NCBI GenBank assembly: GCA_023453025.1
Contig: JAEXUD010000054.1
Coordinates: forward strand, 1-39,069
Origin: Bacillota bacterium
GTDB lineage: Bacteria; Bacillota; Clostridia; Tissierellales; Sedimentibacteraceae
Direction: 5' to 3'
Length of the DNA stretch: 39,069 bases
The notes beneath the pieces are model-generated. The model had not been told where the DNA came from. It made no database searches and saw nothing but the letters and a program-made list of their open reading frames with translations. Shown here piece by piece: positions 7,153 through 16,481 of the stretch (the stretch's first letter is position 1; each line of letters begins with the position of its first letter). The translations under genes and the position numbers were made by a program.

Positions 7153-8601
7153 ATGAATATTAAGATTGTACTTAAAATCTTAGGTACTGTATTATTTTGG
7201 GAATCAATTCTGATGCTGCCTTCCCTGGTAATTGCAATAGTTGATAACAGTTATGAAATAAAATCGTTTATTATAACAATACTGTTATGCGGTATCATTG
7301 GATTAATATTAAAGGGTATGAAAAGCAATGAAAATGAAATGCGAAAAAGAGAAGGATATGCATCTGTCGCCTTATGCTGGCTTGTAATGTCATTGGCAGG
7401 CGCACTTCCATTTTATCTGAGCGGCTCACTGACTTCATATATTGATGCTTTGTTTGAAACAGTATCCGGTTTTACAACAACCGGTTCTAGTATATTGACT
7501 GATATAGAAAGTATGCCGAGAGGCCTTTTGTTTTGGAGAAGCTTTACTCATTGGATTGGCGGTATGGGAGTATTGGTATTTACAATGGCTCTTGCTCCTT
7601 TACTAGGCGGTCGTTCAGTATTTTTAATGAGAGCGGAAAGCCCCGGTCCGACATTTGGTAAATTGGTTCCTAAGCTATCCGAATCATCAAAGATTTTGTA
7701 TATCATTTATGCAGGAATGACTGCAATACTTATTATACTTTTAATTATAGCGGGAATGCCTGTATTTGATTCTTTTATTCATGCATTTGGTACTGCCGGC
7801 ACAGGCGGGTTTTCCAACAAGGCATTGAGTGTTGGTTATTACAACAGCCCCTGGATAGAATGGATTATTACCATAGGTATGTTTCTATTCGGTGTAAATT
7901 TTACTCTTTATTATATATTATTAATAAAAGGGGATTTGAGGACTATCTTTAAAAATGAAGAGTTCCGCCTGTACTTTGGATATGTTATAGCTGCCATATT
8001 GCTGGTATTTTTAAGCGTGCTGCATAAATTTGGTTATAGCTTTTCAGAAGCCTTAAGACATTCGGCATTTACTGTTTCCTCCATAGTATCTACCACAGGT
8101 TTTGCAACCGTAGATTTTAATATATGGCCAATGTTTGCAAAATCAATTCTGTTAACATTAATGATATTCGGAGCTTGCGCAGGTTCAACAGGAGGCGGTG
8201 TAAAATCCATAAGAATTCTGGTGCTTTTTAAAGCCATATTTCACGAAATCAAACATACCATACACCCAAATTCAGTACAGACTGTAAAGGTTGACGGAAA
8301 ATCAATTGACAATGATACATTAAAAGGTATATTAGTATTTTTCTTTGCATATGTAATTATAATTATTTTTGCAACTATTATAGTTTCGCTTGATAATTTT
8401 GATTTTTCCACTTCTTTTTCAGCAGTAATTGCTACTATCAGCAATATAGGACCCGGGCTTGAGGTTGTCGGCCCCATGGGCAACTACCATGGATTTTCCA
8501 ATCTAAGCAAACTTATTCTAAGCGCTTGTATGATAATTGGAAGACTGGAGGTCCTTCCTGTGTTAGTATTATTTTCTCCTTCTATTTGGAAAAAGCACTG
8601 A
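7153..8601 (+). CDS. trkH: Trk/Ktr potassium channel membrane subunit TrkH
   Basis: A 482-residue membrane protein of the TrkH/KtrB superfamily with four M1-P-M2 repeats. The selectivity-filter glycines are visible in each: SGFTTTGSS, GTAGTGGFS, STTGFATVD and SNIGPGLE. The conserved signature ending with MIIGRLEVLPVLVLF closes the protein. It forms the K+-conducting pore and is gated by the cytoplasmic TrkA ring encoded immediately upstream. The ATG has GGAGG six bases before it. The gene is followed directly by a rho-independent terminator. Confidence 0.94.
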   Translation: MNIKIVLKILGTVLFWESILMLPSLVIAIVDNSYEIKSFIITILLCGIIGLILKGMKSNENEMRKREGYASVALCWLVMSLAGALPFYLSGSLTSYIDALFETVSGFTTTGSSILTDIESMPRGLLFWRSFTHWIGGMGVLVFTMALAPLLGGRSVFLMRAESPGPTFGKLVPKLSESSKILYIIYAGMTAILIILLIIAGMPVFDSFIHAFGTAGTGGFSNKALSVGYYNSPWIEWIITIGMFLFGVNFTLYYILLIKGDLRTIFKNEEFRLYFGYVIAAILLVFLSVLHKFGYSFSEALRHSAFTVSSIVSTTGFATVDFNIWPMFAKSILLTLMIFGACAGSTGGGVKSIRILVLFKAIFHEIKHTIHPNSVQTVKVDGKSIDNDTLKGILVFFFAYVIIIIFATIIVSLDNFDFSTSFSAVIATISNIGPGLEVVGPMGNYHGFSNLSKLILSACMIIGRLEVLPVLVLFSPSIWKKH

Positions 8602-8615
8602 TTTGAGTTATGTCT

Positions 8616-8651
8616 GAGTTAATACTTTGCTCTAAGTATTAGCTCTTTTTT
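8616..8651 (+). terminator. Rho-independent terminator after trkH
   Basis: An 11-bp stem (GAGTTAATACT with AGTATTAGCTC, one G:U) and 8-base loop followed by a run of T, 15 bp past the trkH stop. Confidence 0.85.
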
Positions 8652-8791
8652 ATTGCCCCGATTATTAACAACTCATAGGTATACTCCCTAGTTATTTAAT
8701 TTATATAAGTAAATTTATATAGCTTAGATTTTTGTAATATTAAGAATATCAATTCATAAGCTTAAATAAGAATAGTAATTTGGAGGCAATA

Positions 8792-9511
8792 ATGGAGGAT
8801 GTATTAAAAAGAATAAATATAATATTTGCCATAGCATTAGTTATTATTGTGCTATTGTCTTTATTTTCTAATATAAGCAGAACCTCTGAAACAATTGATG
8901 CAACAAATGAAGAACATGTCGGAAAAATAAAGGTAATAATAGACCCGGGGCATGGCGGTGTCGACCAAGGAGCGAGCGGAAGCACAGGAGTAGGAGAAGC
9001 TCCAATAAATTTGGAAATTTCCGAAAAATTAATGAAATTTCTTGAAGGAAGCGGTTTTGACACAGAAATGACAAGATATGAAGATGAAGGTTTATATACT
9101 TTAAAATCCAAAACAATAAGAGAAAAGAAAAATGAAGATTTAAAAAACAGAGTACAGTTTATTAACGAGTCCGAAGCTGATTTAGTTGTCTCTATACACC
9201 TTAATTCCTTTACTCAGGAACAATATTACGGAGCCCATGTCTTTTATCAAAATAATAGTCAGACCGGAAAAATAGCAGCTGACATATTGCAGGATTCTTT
9301 AAAAAGTATATTAGATAAAAGTAATGAAAGAGTTCCTCAAATTAAGAAAAACATAAAAATTATGGATGACACTACAGTTCCCGTTGTATTAATAGAGTGC
9401 GGTTTTTTGTCAAACAGAGCTGAAGAAAAAAAACTGATATCAGATGAATATCAGGAAAAAGTAGCTTGGGCGATTTATGCAGGGTTAATGAAATATTTCA
9501 ACGAATTTTAA
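8792..9511 (+). CDS. cwlD: N-acetylmuramoyl-L-alanine amidase, CwlD-type (spore cortex)
   Basis: A 239-residue Zn amidase of the Amidase_3 family with one N-terminal transmembrane anchor (about 9-27) and an extracytoplasmic catalytic domain. Zn ligands are H54 (DPGHGG), E75 (NLEISE) and H136 (SIHLNS), and the catalytic Glu is E202 (IECGF). Length and single-anchor layout fit CwlD, which removes the peptide from muramic acid so that muramic delta-lactam forms in the spore cortex. The start is the ATG at 8792 behind GGAGG; a TTG at 8780 precedes that site. It stands alone between trkH and the convergent transporter operon. A CATAAGCT element about 40 bp upstream loosely resembles a sporulation sigma -10 box, but this is weak. 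Another cell-wall amidase of the same family is the alternative. Confidence 0.8.
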   Translation: MEDVLKRINIIFAIALVIIVLLSLFSNISRTSETIDATNEEHVGKIKVIIDPGHGGVDQGASGSTGVGEAPINLEISEKLMKFLEGSGFDTEMTRYEDEGLYTLKSKTIREKKNEDLKNRVQFINESEADLVVSIHLNSFTQEQYYGAHVFYQNNSQTGKIAADILQDSLKSILDKSNERVPQIKKNIKIMDDTTVPVVLIECGFLSNRAEEKKLISDEYQEKVAWAIYAGLMKYFNEF

Positions 9512-9583
9512 CTTGTCAGGCCATTCGCAGACCCCATAGCCAATTTGTATGCTCCCCTCTGTCAAGTGTACAGAAAAAATTTT

Positions 9584-9609
9584 ATAAGTCACATCAGAAT
9601 AAGACTTAT
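9584..9609 (-). terminator. Probable terminator of the ynj-like operon
   Basis: On the minus strand a 7-bp stem (ATAAGTC / GACTTAT) begins at the stop codon of the ATPase gene and is followed by AAAATTTTTT. The stem is short, so confidence is moderate. Confidence 0.45.
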
Positions 9610-10376
9610 TAATTAATATCTATAATTTTATCAGAAAATACAATTCTTGTATCATCCAGAACAAATATGTTCCCAAGAAAGTTGTCGACTATATCAATAT
9701 TGGTTTTTCTGCATAAATTAGCAGGTGTTTCATTTAATACAATTTCTCCGTTAAACATGAACGCTATTTTATCACTCATGAAAAACGCATCTTCCTTGTC
9801 ATGGGTAATCATAATAATTGTTATATTAAATTTTTCATGAATTTTTAGTATAAAATCTCTTATGTAAATTTTCAAATTATTATCCAGACCTGTGAAGGGT
9901 TCATCCAATAGCATCACCTTCGGCTCAGCAGCTAAAGCTCTCATCAAAGCAACCAATTGCTGCTGTCCTCCTGAAAGTTGTTTCGGATATTTGTTTGTAT
10001 GCAGTTTCATATTGAAAAAGTCCAATAAATCATTTGTTTTTTCATTGATATAATCCTGGCTCAGCTTTTTCATTTTCATTCCAAACTGTATATTTTCAAG
10101 AACAGTCAGGTGTGGAAAAAGCTGCTTTGACTGATGAACCATAACAATCTGCCTTTTTTCCATCGGCTGATTATTTATAATCTTATCATCTAAAATAACA
10201 TTGCCGCTGTCAGCGGAAATTGCACCTGTTATAATCCTCAACGCAGTTGTTTTGCCTGCTCCGCTGGGACCTAAAATAGAAAACAGCTGTCCCTTTTCAA
10301 TATTCAAATTTATATTTCTCAATAATTTATTTTTACCTATAGAATAATTAATATTTTCCAGAACTAAAAAGCTCAT
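9609..10376 (-). CDS. ABC transporter ATP-binding protein (YnjD-like)
   Basis: The 255-residue nucleotide-binding subunit has Walker A GPSGAGKT (36-43), Q-loop HQ near 81, signature LSGGQ (134-138) and Walker B VMLLDEP (154-160), so it is complete and probably active. It is closest in type to importers of the spermidine/thiamine/iron class. Its ATG overlaps the stop of the upstream permease (ATGA). With the two permeases and the binding protein it makes a full importer; the associated phosphatidyltransferase and TVP38 genes point to the E. coli YnjBCD group, whose substrate is unknown to me. Confidence 0.87.
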   Translation of the reverse strand: MSFLVLENINYSIGKNKLLRNINLNIEKGQLFSILGPSGAGKTTALRIITGAISADSGNVILDDKIINNQPMEKRQIVMVHQSKQLFPHLTVLENIQFGMKMKKLSQDYINEKTNDLLDFFNMKLHTNKYPKQLSGGQQQLVALMRALAAEPKVMLLDEPFTGLDNNLKIYIRDFILKIHEKFNITIIMITHDKEDAFFMSDKIAFMFNGEIVLNETPANLCRKTNIDIVDNFLGNIFVLDDTRIVFSDKIIDIN

Positions 10377-11155
10377 ACAATTCTTCCCTTGTTATATAAT
10401 TTTTCAATGAGTGTGCAAATTACCATGACAATTATACCATACAATATGTACAGCATAGTATATACTGATGAAATATTTCTGTCTGATCCGGTTACGTACG
10501 GCGTCATTATCATGGAAAAATTTACAAAGTTTGAATCTCCAATGAAAAAGTTTATGAAATACTGAGAATATGATATTATAAATGCCATTATAAAGCTTGT
10601 GACATAGCCATTTAAATACACAGGCACATTTATCAGATAAAATGCCTTTAATCCGGTGGCACCAAGCCCCCTCGCAACCTGTTCCTGTTCTGTTCCCCAG
10701 ACCTCGTAGCAGGAATAAACTATTTTAAAAGCATAGGGCAGCGAGAAATATATATGCAGCAATATGACAACTAAGATACTGCAGCCTGAAAAAAGCTGCA
10801 AAAACATTTTATGGCTCCCTATGCACACACTTACAACAGGTAAAAGCATGGGAAGATAAACCAAGCTTTCAAGCTGAAGCTTATATTTAAAATCTGTTGA
10901 TATAAAAAACCTTGAAAGCATTATGCTTAAAATTAAAGAAATAAAAGCAACCAACAATGAGTATAAAACTGATTTTGATGCAATAATCCAGTCCTGTGAG
11001 CTGAAGAAATATATAAAGCCTTTCAAAGTGAAATTTTGAGGCAGCAGACTTCCGCTTTCCCAACTTGCAAAAAATGACCATATTATCATTGACACAAGAG
11101 GAAGTATTAGGAATGCCATAACAATAACAAATATGAATTTATTTAATATTTTCAT
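10373..11155 (-). CDS. ABC transporter permease (C-terminal half of a YnjC-type permease)
   Basis: A 260-residue protein with about six membrane helices and the BPD_transp_1 EAA-like loop (EQVARGLGATGLKAFYLINVP). The start is the ATG at 11155, overlapping the stop of the upstream permease as ATGA, with GGGAGG just before it; the frame's earlier TTG lies in that site. From memory, E. coli YnjC is a single permease of about 510 residues with both halves fused; here the halves are separate genes. Confidence 0.85.
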   Translation of the reverse strand: MKILNKFIFVIVMAFLILPLVSMIIWSFFASWESGSLLPQNFTLKGFIYFFSSQDWIIASKSVLYSLLVAFISLILSIMLSRFFISTDFKYKLQLESLVYLPMLLPVVSVCIGSHKMFLQLFSGCSILVVILLHIYFSLPYAFKIVYSCYEVWGTEQEQVARGLGATGLKAFYLINVPVYLNGYVTSFIMAFIISYSQYFINFFIGDSNFVNFSMIMTPYVTGSDRNISSVYTMLYILYGIIVMVICTLIEKLYNKGRIV

Positions 11156-12018
11156 GCTTCCTCCCAATACTCATTCTTTAACAATCTGTAATATAAAAAA
11201 CAAAGCAGCAATGAAATTGCTATCATAACCAGATTAATTGCCATGCCGGAAGCGCGGTGTGTAATATCCGGATTCAAGTACGTAGCGTATGCAAGAACTC
11301 CGATTGAGGGAGGATTAGACGGTCCTAAATAATAAAACCCCTCATATGTGAATAAATTATAATTGAATATAATCAAGGCAGATGATAAAATTGCCCTTTT
11401 GCAAAGAGGCAGTAAAACCTTGATTAAATACACAATGTTTGTGCAGCCCAGATTTCTCGCAACCTCCTTATATAATACATCTGTCTTTAATAATATCGGA
11501 TATATGGAAAATGCAATAAACGGTATTCCTTTAAACATATTAAGTATAATCACGGCCAGTCCGTTTGTATTATAAATTATGTTCAAATCATCTGCTGCAA
11601 AGCCGAAAAAAACAAAAATGCGATACAACAAGCCATTGTCGCTGTATGTGTTGTATATAAGCGCTGCGGCAGCAACATATGACAGAAATATCGGAAATCT
11701 GTATGATATTTTTGCAAAAGCGTTTCTTGATTTAGAAACAGCATATCCGAGATATGTTCCAAAAAAAGCTGATAAAGAGGATGAAACAAAAGCTACAAAA
11801 ATACTGTACAAAAAGCTTCTGAAAAATATTTTGTCAGCAAACAACTCTGCATAATATTTAAATGTAATTTCATTTAAAAAAAGCTCAGGAATTAACCCTA
11901 AGCTTTCCTTTAACGTATTGGCAACAACATATGCAGTGATTGAGAACACAATTAAAAATGACGGCAATACCATAATTATGTTACTTATATTCTTATTGTT
12001 TTTCAAAAAGAACCACAT
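11152..12018 (-). CDS. ABC transporter permease (N-terminal half of a YnjC-type permease)
   Basis: A membrane protein of 288 residues with about six helices and an EAA-like loop (EVARNLGCTNIVYLIKVLLP). It pairs with the following permease. The start is uncertain: the ATG at 12018 directly abuts the GGGAGG site, which is too close, and a TTG at 12006 (protein beginning with KNNKN) would have 12 bases of spacing. Either start overlaps the end of the binding-protein gene by 14 to 26 bases, indicating coupling. Confidence 0.84.
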   Translation of the reverse strand: MWFFLKNNKNISNIIMVLPSFLIVFSITAYVVANTLKESLGLIPELFLNEITFKYYAELFADKIFFRSFLYSIFVAFVSSSLSAFFGTYLGYAVSKSRNAFAKISYRFPIFLSYVAAAALIYNTYSDNGLLYRIFVFFGFAADDLNIIYNTNGLAVIILNMFKGIPFIAFSIYPILLKTDVLYKEVARNLGCTNIVYLIKVLLPLCKRAILSSALIIFNYNLFTYEGFYYLGPSNPPSIGVLAYATYLNPDITHRASGMAINLVMIAISLLLCFLYYRLLKNEYWEEA

Positions 12019-13198
12019 CCTCCCAAATCTTCTCGATAACAGTAACCAAGTCTGCTTTTACTTCGGGCTGCTTATGAGCAGACAATTCATTGTAAGTTAA
12101 AATACTGTCTCTATATTCGTCTGAAGGTTTCAGCGCCGCATCAAGCTCAGCTTGCCCTTCTGTATTCAGCTTGTCATATTCTAAAACAGGCAGGTCCCCC
12201 CATCCGCTTAGATTTGCTTTTGATATCTGCATTTCAGGCGAAAGTGCGGCATCAATTAATTTCATCGCATTTTCCGCATGCGGGCTGTTTGCTGCTATAG
12301 CAAGATAGTGAGTGTTGAAAGGAGTTCCCTTTTCCCACACAAATGTTTCGGTGCTTTGGCTCCAGCTCTTGTCCATTACCTTGCTCAGAGCTTTATTGGC
12401 ATTGTAATCCATTGCAATGTATACTTCGCCGTCCTGATATAATCCGTCAAGCTGTGCTGAATCTTTTGGATAGGTCTTACCTTCCTTCCAAAGATATGGC
12501 TTTATTTCATTTAAATAATCCATTGCAGGCATTACTGTTTTTTTAACTGCTTCATAATCTGCAGGAAGGTCCTTTATATTTTCATAGCCTACAATATCGT
12601 ATATTACAGTCCTGATAAAAGCAGAACCGACAAAATCTTTGGCTTCGGGATATGTAAAAACTCCCGGATTATTCATTACAAATTCTTTTAACTGTTCAGA
12701 ATTTTCAGGCGGTTCAGGAATCAGGTCCTTATCATGGACAAATACAAATTGCGCTTTTCCCCATGGAGCCTCAAACCCTTCAGTAGGATACCCAAAATCC
12801 ACAGTTGCTTCAGGTCCTTGTAAATCCACATATTTTTGTGCATTTTCTATTTTATCCAGAAACGGCCCATACAGTAAATCATATTGTTTTGCATAGTAAA
12901 AATTTTCTCCGTTTATCCATATAACGTCAATAGATCCATCATTGCTGTAATTTTTTTCATTAGTCAGCTTCATCAATATTTCATCAATGTTCATCGGCAC
13001 TCGTACAACATTTATGCCGTAGTTTTCAGATGCAAATGGTGCCAATTCATTGTCAATCCATTCGTTGACTCTTTGGTCTCCGCCCCATCCGTATATTGTT
13101 ACTGTATTATCCGTTTTTGGTCTGCTGATAAATATTGCCGCTCCAATTATTACAACAGCTAAAAATGCTAAAAGTATTTTAACATTTGCTTTTTTCAT
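11993..13198 (-). CDS. ABC transporter substrate-binding protein (YnjB/COG4134-like)
   Basis: A 401-residue extracytoplasmic solute-binding protein with an N-terminal hydrophobic segment (about residues 8-25) and no lipobox Cys, so it is probably anchored by an uncleaved signal. The body has the YnjB-type pattern YGWGGDQRVNEWIDNELAP, IDVIWINGENF and a PWGKAQ segment. The start is the ATG at 13198 with GGAGGA upstream; the frame extends to 13228 without a better site. It overlaps the end of the phosphatidyltransferase gene by 20 bases. Ligand unknown; the fold class includes polyamine, thiamine and iron binders, but family membership alone does not identify the substrate. Confidence 0.85.
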   Translation of the reverse strand: MKKANVKILLAFLAVVIIGAAIFISRPKTDNTVTIYGWGGDQRVNEWIDNELAPFASENYGINVVRVPMNIDEILMKLTNEKNYSNDGSIDVIWINGENFYYAKQYDLLYGPFLDKIENAQKYVDLQGPEATVDFGYPTEGFEAPWGKAQFVFVHDKDLIPEPPENSEQLKEFVMNNPGVFTYPEAKDFVGSAFIRTVIYDIVGYENIKDLPADYEAVKKTVMPAMDYLNEIKPYLWKEGKTYPKDSAQLDGLYQDGEVYIAMDYNANKALSKVMDKSWSQSTETFVWEKGTPFNTHYLAIAANSPHAENAMKLIDAALSPEMQISKANLSGWGDLPVLEYDKLNTEGQAELDAALKPSDEYRDSILTYNELSAHKQPEVKADLVTVIEKIWEDVVLFEKQ

Positions 13199-13787
13199 TT
13201 TTCTCCTCCAAATTTTTAATAGTTTCAATAAGCCTCTGTCCTGCAGTAAATAGTATTAGTGCGGCATATAAAAATGATAGTTCCTTCATGAATGAATTAA
13301 AAACCATCATAACAGTGAACATTATAAAGCCTTCGGTTCTTTCCATAAGTCCGGCCTGATAATGAAAGCTCTTCTTTCCTTTATTTTCAAGAAGCATTCC
13401 GCTTGTTAAAAACACTGACATGGATAGTACAATTGTACAGCTCAGACACAGTAAAGCAAATGTTGCATCACTGTGTTTCAAGGCAAAAACAATAATAAAC
13501 ACTAATTCCACAACTCTGTCAAAAAAAATATCAAGTAATGTTCCTGTCTTTGTAATTGATTTGCTTTTCCTTGCCATTGTGCCGTCAACCGCATCTAAAT
13601 AACCTGAAAACCAAAGTAATATCAATGATATAAAAGTATGGTTAAAATAATATTGAAAACATGCAAATAATCCGATTAGTAAAGCAATTACAGTAATATG
13701 CGTCGGAACAAAGTTCAGCCTCAGTAAAAATTCGGCAGTTTTATCAAAATATTTGTCCAAATATTTTCTGCCATATGTATCAAGCAT
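13179..13787 (-). CDS. CDP-alcohol phosphatidyltransferase family protein (YnjF-like)
   Basis: A 202-residue integral membrane enzyme with about six helices. The complete catalytic signature is present in residues DAVDGTMAR, then eight residues, G, three residues, D, three residues, D (the D-x2-D-G-x2-A-R-x8-G-x3-D-x3-D motif). The family transfers a phosphatidyl group from CDP-diacylglycerol to an alcohol (glycerol-phosphate, inositol, serine and others). Embedding in an ABC importer operon mirrors E. coli ynjF beside ynjBCD, suggesting that the imported compound may be the acceptor alcohol; that is inference. ATG with AGGAGG nine bases upstream. Confidence 0.85.
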   Translation of the reverse strand: MLDTYGRKYLDKYFDKTAEFLLRLNFVPTHITVIALLIGLFACFQYYFNHTFISLILLWFSGYLDAVDGTMARKSKSITKTGTLLDIFFDRVVELVFIIVFALKHSDATFALLCLSCTIVLSMSVFLTSGMLLENKGKKSFHYQAGLMERTEGFIMFTVMMVFNSFMKELSFLYAALILFTAGQRLIETIKNLEEKNEKSKC

Positions 13788-13806
13788 TTTCGCAGTCCTC
13801 CTTTGC

Positions 13807-14589
13807 TCATTTTATTCCTTTAATAAACTTTACCGCTTTGTATCTGTTGCCCCATGACCCGGATACGCCCACCTGCCATAGAAGTTCCAGCACATGCTTT
13901 GAATTGAATGAATTTTGCTTAAAAGTATCAGAACAGGATGCGCAATAAGTGACTATATTCTTGGATGGAGCCTGAGATACCCTTAAATCAAACAACTTCC
14001 TGCCCTTTTCCGGCTCAAGTGCCATCAGCATGTTTTTTTTGCCGCAGCACATTGTTTTCTCCCTGTTGTTTTTAAATTCTAATATTTCTATTCCCATCTT
14101 CCTCAAAATGCTTCTCACATATTCTGCTGCCTCAATATCTTTAACTATCGGACAAGGGTCATGCAGGGAAAAGCTCTTGCCTTCATGAATATTACGGCAT
14201 TCCTCAGGAAAAAACTCATCTATCATGGACCATACCGACTTAACATTAAGTCCGTTGATTTCAGACAAGGTGTTAAAGCAATTTGGGCATAATGTATAAA
14301 TGTTTTTTGTTCCGTTTCTCTTTAAAGATCTTTGTATAAAATCGATTCTATTGTCAAAATCCTTGCCGTTGTATATATGCTTTGAAGGTTTTCCGCAGCA
14401 AAAAGTGCTGTAAGCAATATCAGGAATCTTTTTTTTAATGAGGGTATATGTTTTATCTGTAATATCTTTCCCGAGAGCCAAAATAGCACAGCCAGGCCAG
14501 AATATATCCTGCCCCGGTTGTATTATTGCAAATATATTGCTGAAGCTCATTATTTGATGATTATTAACTACAAATTCATTATAACTCAT
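13807..14589 (-). CDS. Cysteine-rich (CCG-domain) Fe-S protein, HdrB/GlpC-type
   Basis: About 260 residues with two cysteine-rich CCG half-repeats. The first has C34, C64-C65 (FCCGKP) and C101/C104 (CPNC); the second has DPCP, MCCGKK and YCASC. In HdrB, GlpC and LutA such domains bind noncubane or 4Fe-4S clusters and handle electrons or disulfides. No ferredoxin domain is fused. The start is set at the ATG at 14589, which overlaps the end of the upstream TVP38-like gene; a frame up to 14625 has no ribosome site. Context inside a lipid/transport operon is unusual for this domain. A redox role linked to the Fe-S-motif lipoprotein at the head of the cluster is possible. Confidence 0.72.
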   Translation of the reverse strand: MSYNEFVVNNHQIMSFSNIFAIIQPGQDIFWPGCAILALGKDITDKTYTLIKKKIPDIAYSTFCCGKPSKHIYNGKDFDNRIDFIQRSLKRNGTKNIYTLCPNCFNTLSEINGLNVKSVWSMIDEFFPEECRNIHEGKSFSLHDPCPIVKDIEAAEYVRSILRKMGIEILEFKNNREKTMCCGKKNMLMALEPEKGRKLFDLRVSQAPSKNIVTYCASCSDTFKQNSFNSKHVLELLWQVGVSGSWGNRYKAVKFIKGIK

Positions 14590-15292
14590 TTTTTTTAGTT
14601 TCTTTCTTTTTATTCTGTCTGTCATTATATACTTGTTTGAACATCATCACTATTATACTCAGCGCAAATAATATCAATAAAGCCGTTACAACCATTTGTG
14701 CTCCACCCGTAAGCATGCCTCCCACATAAGAATAAACTATGGTTGCCGGTAATTGACCTAATCCTGTCGCTACAAAAAACGGTATGAAAGCCATAGATGT
14801 AAGTCCTGCTGCATAGCTTACGTAATCAAATGAAACAAATGGAAGCAATCTGCATATTAAGATTGTATGTTTTCCGTACTTGTCAAAAAAGGCATCCACA
14901 CTATCTAATGCAAACTTGCTGGTTATTTTTTCAACTGCATCACGTCCTAATATCTTCGCAATATAAAAACATAAAGCAGCGCCTGCCATAGAACTTGTCC
15001 AGGACAAAATTGCACCTTGCCACCATCCAAAAATAGCAGCATTGGCAAAAGTTATTAAAAACGCCGGCAATGGGGCAGCAATAGACTGAAACATCATTAA
15101 GAAAAATGATACAATTGCTGCATATATGCCATATGACCTTATATACGCAACTACCTTTTCTACACTCATAGAACTAAAAACGGTAAATATTCCATTAAAA
15201 GCAGAATTTACTTTTGGAATAAAATAATAGGAAAGAATTAAAGCTGCCAGTAATATTACAATAACAATTTTTAATAAATTATTTTTTTTCAT
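14579..15292 (-). CDS. TVP38/TMEM64 (DedA-like, SNARE-associated) membrane protein
   Basis: A 237-residue multi-pass protein with the VTT/SNARE_assoc core: FANAAIFGWWQGAILSWTSSMAGAALCFYIAKILGRD, in which the glycine-rich re-entrant region and the GRD motif are visible, then CRLLPFVSFDYVSYAAGLT. Members related to E. coli YdjX/YdjZ are thought to move or scramble lipids or polyprenyl carriers. GGAG precedes the ATG. It is a paralogue of the next upstream gene. Confidence 0.84.
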   Translation of the reverse strand: MKKNNLLKIVIVILLAALILSYYFIPKVNSAFNGIFTVFSSMSVEKVVAYIRSYGIYAAIVSFFLMMFQSIAAPLPAFLITFANAAIFGWWQGAILSWTSSMAGAALCFYIAKILGRDAVEKITSKFALDSVDAFFDKYGKHTILICRLLPFVSFDYVSYAAGLTSMAFIPFFVATGLGQLPATIVYSYVGGMLTGGAQMVVTALLILFALSIIVMMFKQVYNDRQNKKKETKKNEL

Positions 15293-15336
15293 GACTGCTC
15301 CTTTATTTTTATTTTGTAGATATATACAAACTTATG

Positions 15337-16014
15337 TTACCGATTAATCGAATTAATCGAACTGCTTTTGAGTTTGAAAATCCTTCTTGGGACAATTATA
15401 AGCAAGCACAGTCCAATCAACAGCAAGCCTGAATATAATATTAATTCTCCGGTACTGACATAACTGTATGCCAAATCACCGAAACAAGTATATATAAATG
15501 TTCCGGGTATCATAAATATCAAGGAATACCAGAAATATGTACTGAATTTTATATCTGTTATACCATATGCATAGTTTTGTAAGTTAAAAGGAAAAATAGG
15601 TACAAGCCTGCTTATAATTAAAATTGTATTTCCCTGCTGTCTGATATAGCTGTCCAGCTTTGCCATCTTTTCATTTTTTTCCACCAGCTTTACTACTAAA
15701 TCTCTTCCCAGATACCTTCCTATCAAGAACGATGCTGAAACACCAATTGTTGAACCTATTATTACATACAAGGTTCCCCACCATAAACCAAACAATGTTC
15801 CTGCTAGCACAGTTATAGGCAATCCGGGTATAAATGCTATTGTGGCTAAAATAAATATCGCAATGAAAACAAGAGGCGACAACATACCGTATGAATTAAT
15901 AAATGTTTTTAAATTATTGATGTTTTCAAAGCTTAAGAAATCAAACAAATTGTAATATTTGATTATAAGCAGCAAAGCTGCTGTCAGTAATATAATAGTA
16001 ATTTTCTTTTTCAT
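15337..16014 (-). CDS. TVP38/TMEM64 (DedA-like) membrane protein, second copy
   Basis: A 225-residue paralogue of the adjacent protein. It shares the AGTLFGLWWGTLYVIIGSTIG core, the GRYLGRDLV motif and SRLVPIFPFNLQNYAYGIT, followed by two C-terminal helices. Two different TVP38 proteins next to an orphan ABC importer reproduce ydjX and ydjZ in E. coli. AGGTG lies shortly upstream of the ATG. Paired paralogues may form a heteromeric transporter; that is inference. Confidence 0.84.
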   Translation of the reverse strand: MKKKITIILLTAALLLIIKYYNLFDFLSFENINNLKTFINSYGMLSPLVFIAIFILATIAFIPGLPITVLAGTLFGLWWGTLYVIIGSTIGVSASFLIGRYLGRDLVVKLVEKNEKMAKLDSYIRQQGNTILIISRLVPIFPFNLQNYAYGITDIKFSTYFWYSLIFMIPGTFIYTCFGDLAYSYVSTGELILYSGLLLIGLCLLIIVPRRIFKLKSSSINSINR

Positions 16015-16036
16015 GGTATCACCTGTTTAAAGATTT

Positions 16037-16459
16037 TTAATTGATATTTTTAGGTGGTATGCACCACAAAACATTCCCGATAACCATCAGCAAGATAAGT
16101 ATAGCATTTGCCTGATGCAGAGAAAGAGATCCGAGAAAAAAAGCTTCTTTGAATCTCACAGCAGGTATAACCATAAAAGCGCCGAAATCCCTATATATGA
16201 GATAAAACATTATAATAATCAATATTTCAATGCTCCAAAACCATTTCTTCTGCAAATGTAAGTTTTTCCACAATCCAATCATACCTCCCAATACGGTAAA
16301 TATAAAAATGGCCATAGATGTGTTAACTCTCATTTCCAGCCAAATTGAACGACTTAAAATAAGTGCAGTTAAATATCCAAAGAATAAACCTAAAAACAGA
16401 AACTTTCCAACCCTGACTATCATTAATAATGACCTCGCACTAATTATCCTTTCTGACAC
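16037..16459 (-). CDS. Hypothetical membrane protein, about 130-140 residues
   Basis: A membrane protein of four predicted helices with no family I recognise. A GTG at 16459 gives 140 residues but has no ribosome site; the ATG at 16423 (128 residues, starting MIVRVGKFLF) has GAGG nine bases before it and is the likelier start. It is in line with the TVP38 genes, 22 bases upstream of the second copy. It may be an additional membrane subunit of the same system. Confidence 0.6.
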   Translation of the reverse strand: MSERIISARSLLMIVRVGKFLFLGLFFGYLTALILSRSIWLEMRVNTSMAIFIFTVLGGMIGLWKNLHLQKKWFWSIEILIIIMFYLIYRDFGAFMVIPAVRFKEAFFLGSLSLHQANAILILLMVIGNVLWCIPPKNIN

Positions 16460-16481
16460 TATTCATCAGAAAGTTATGTAA

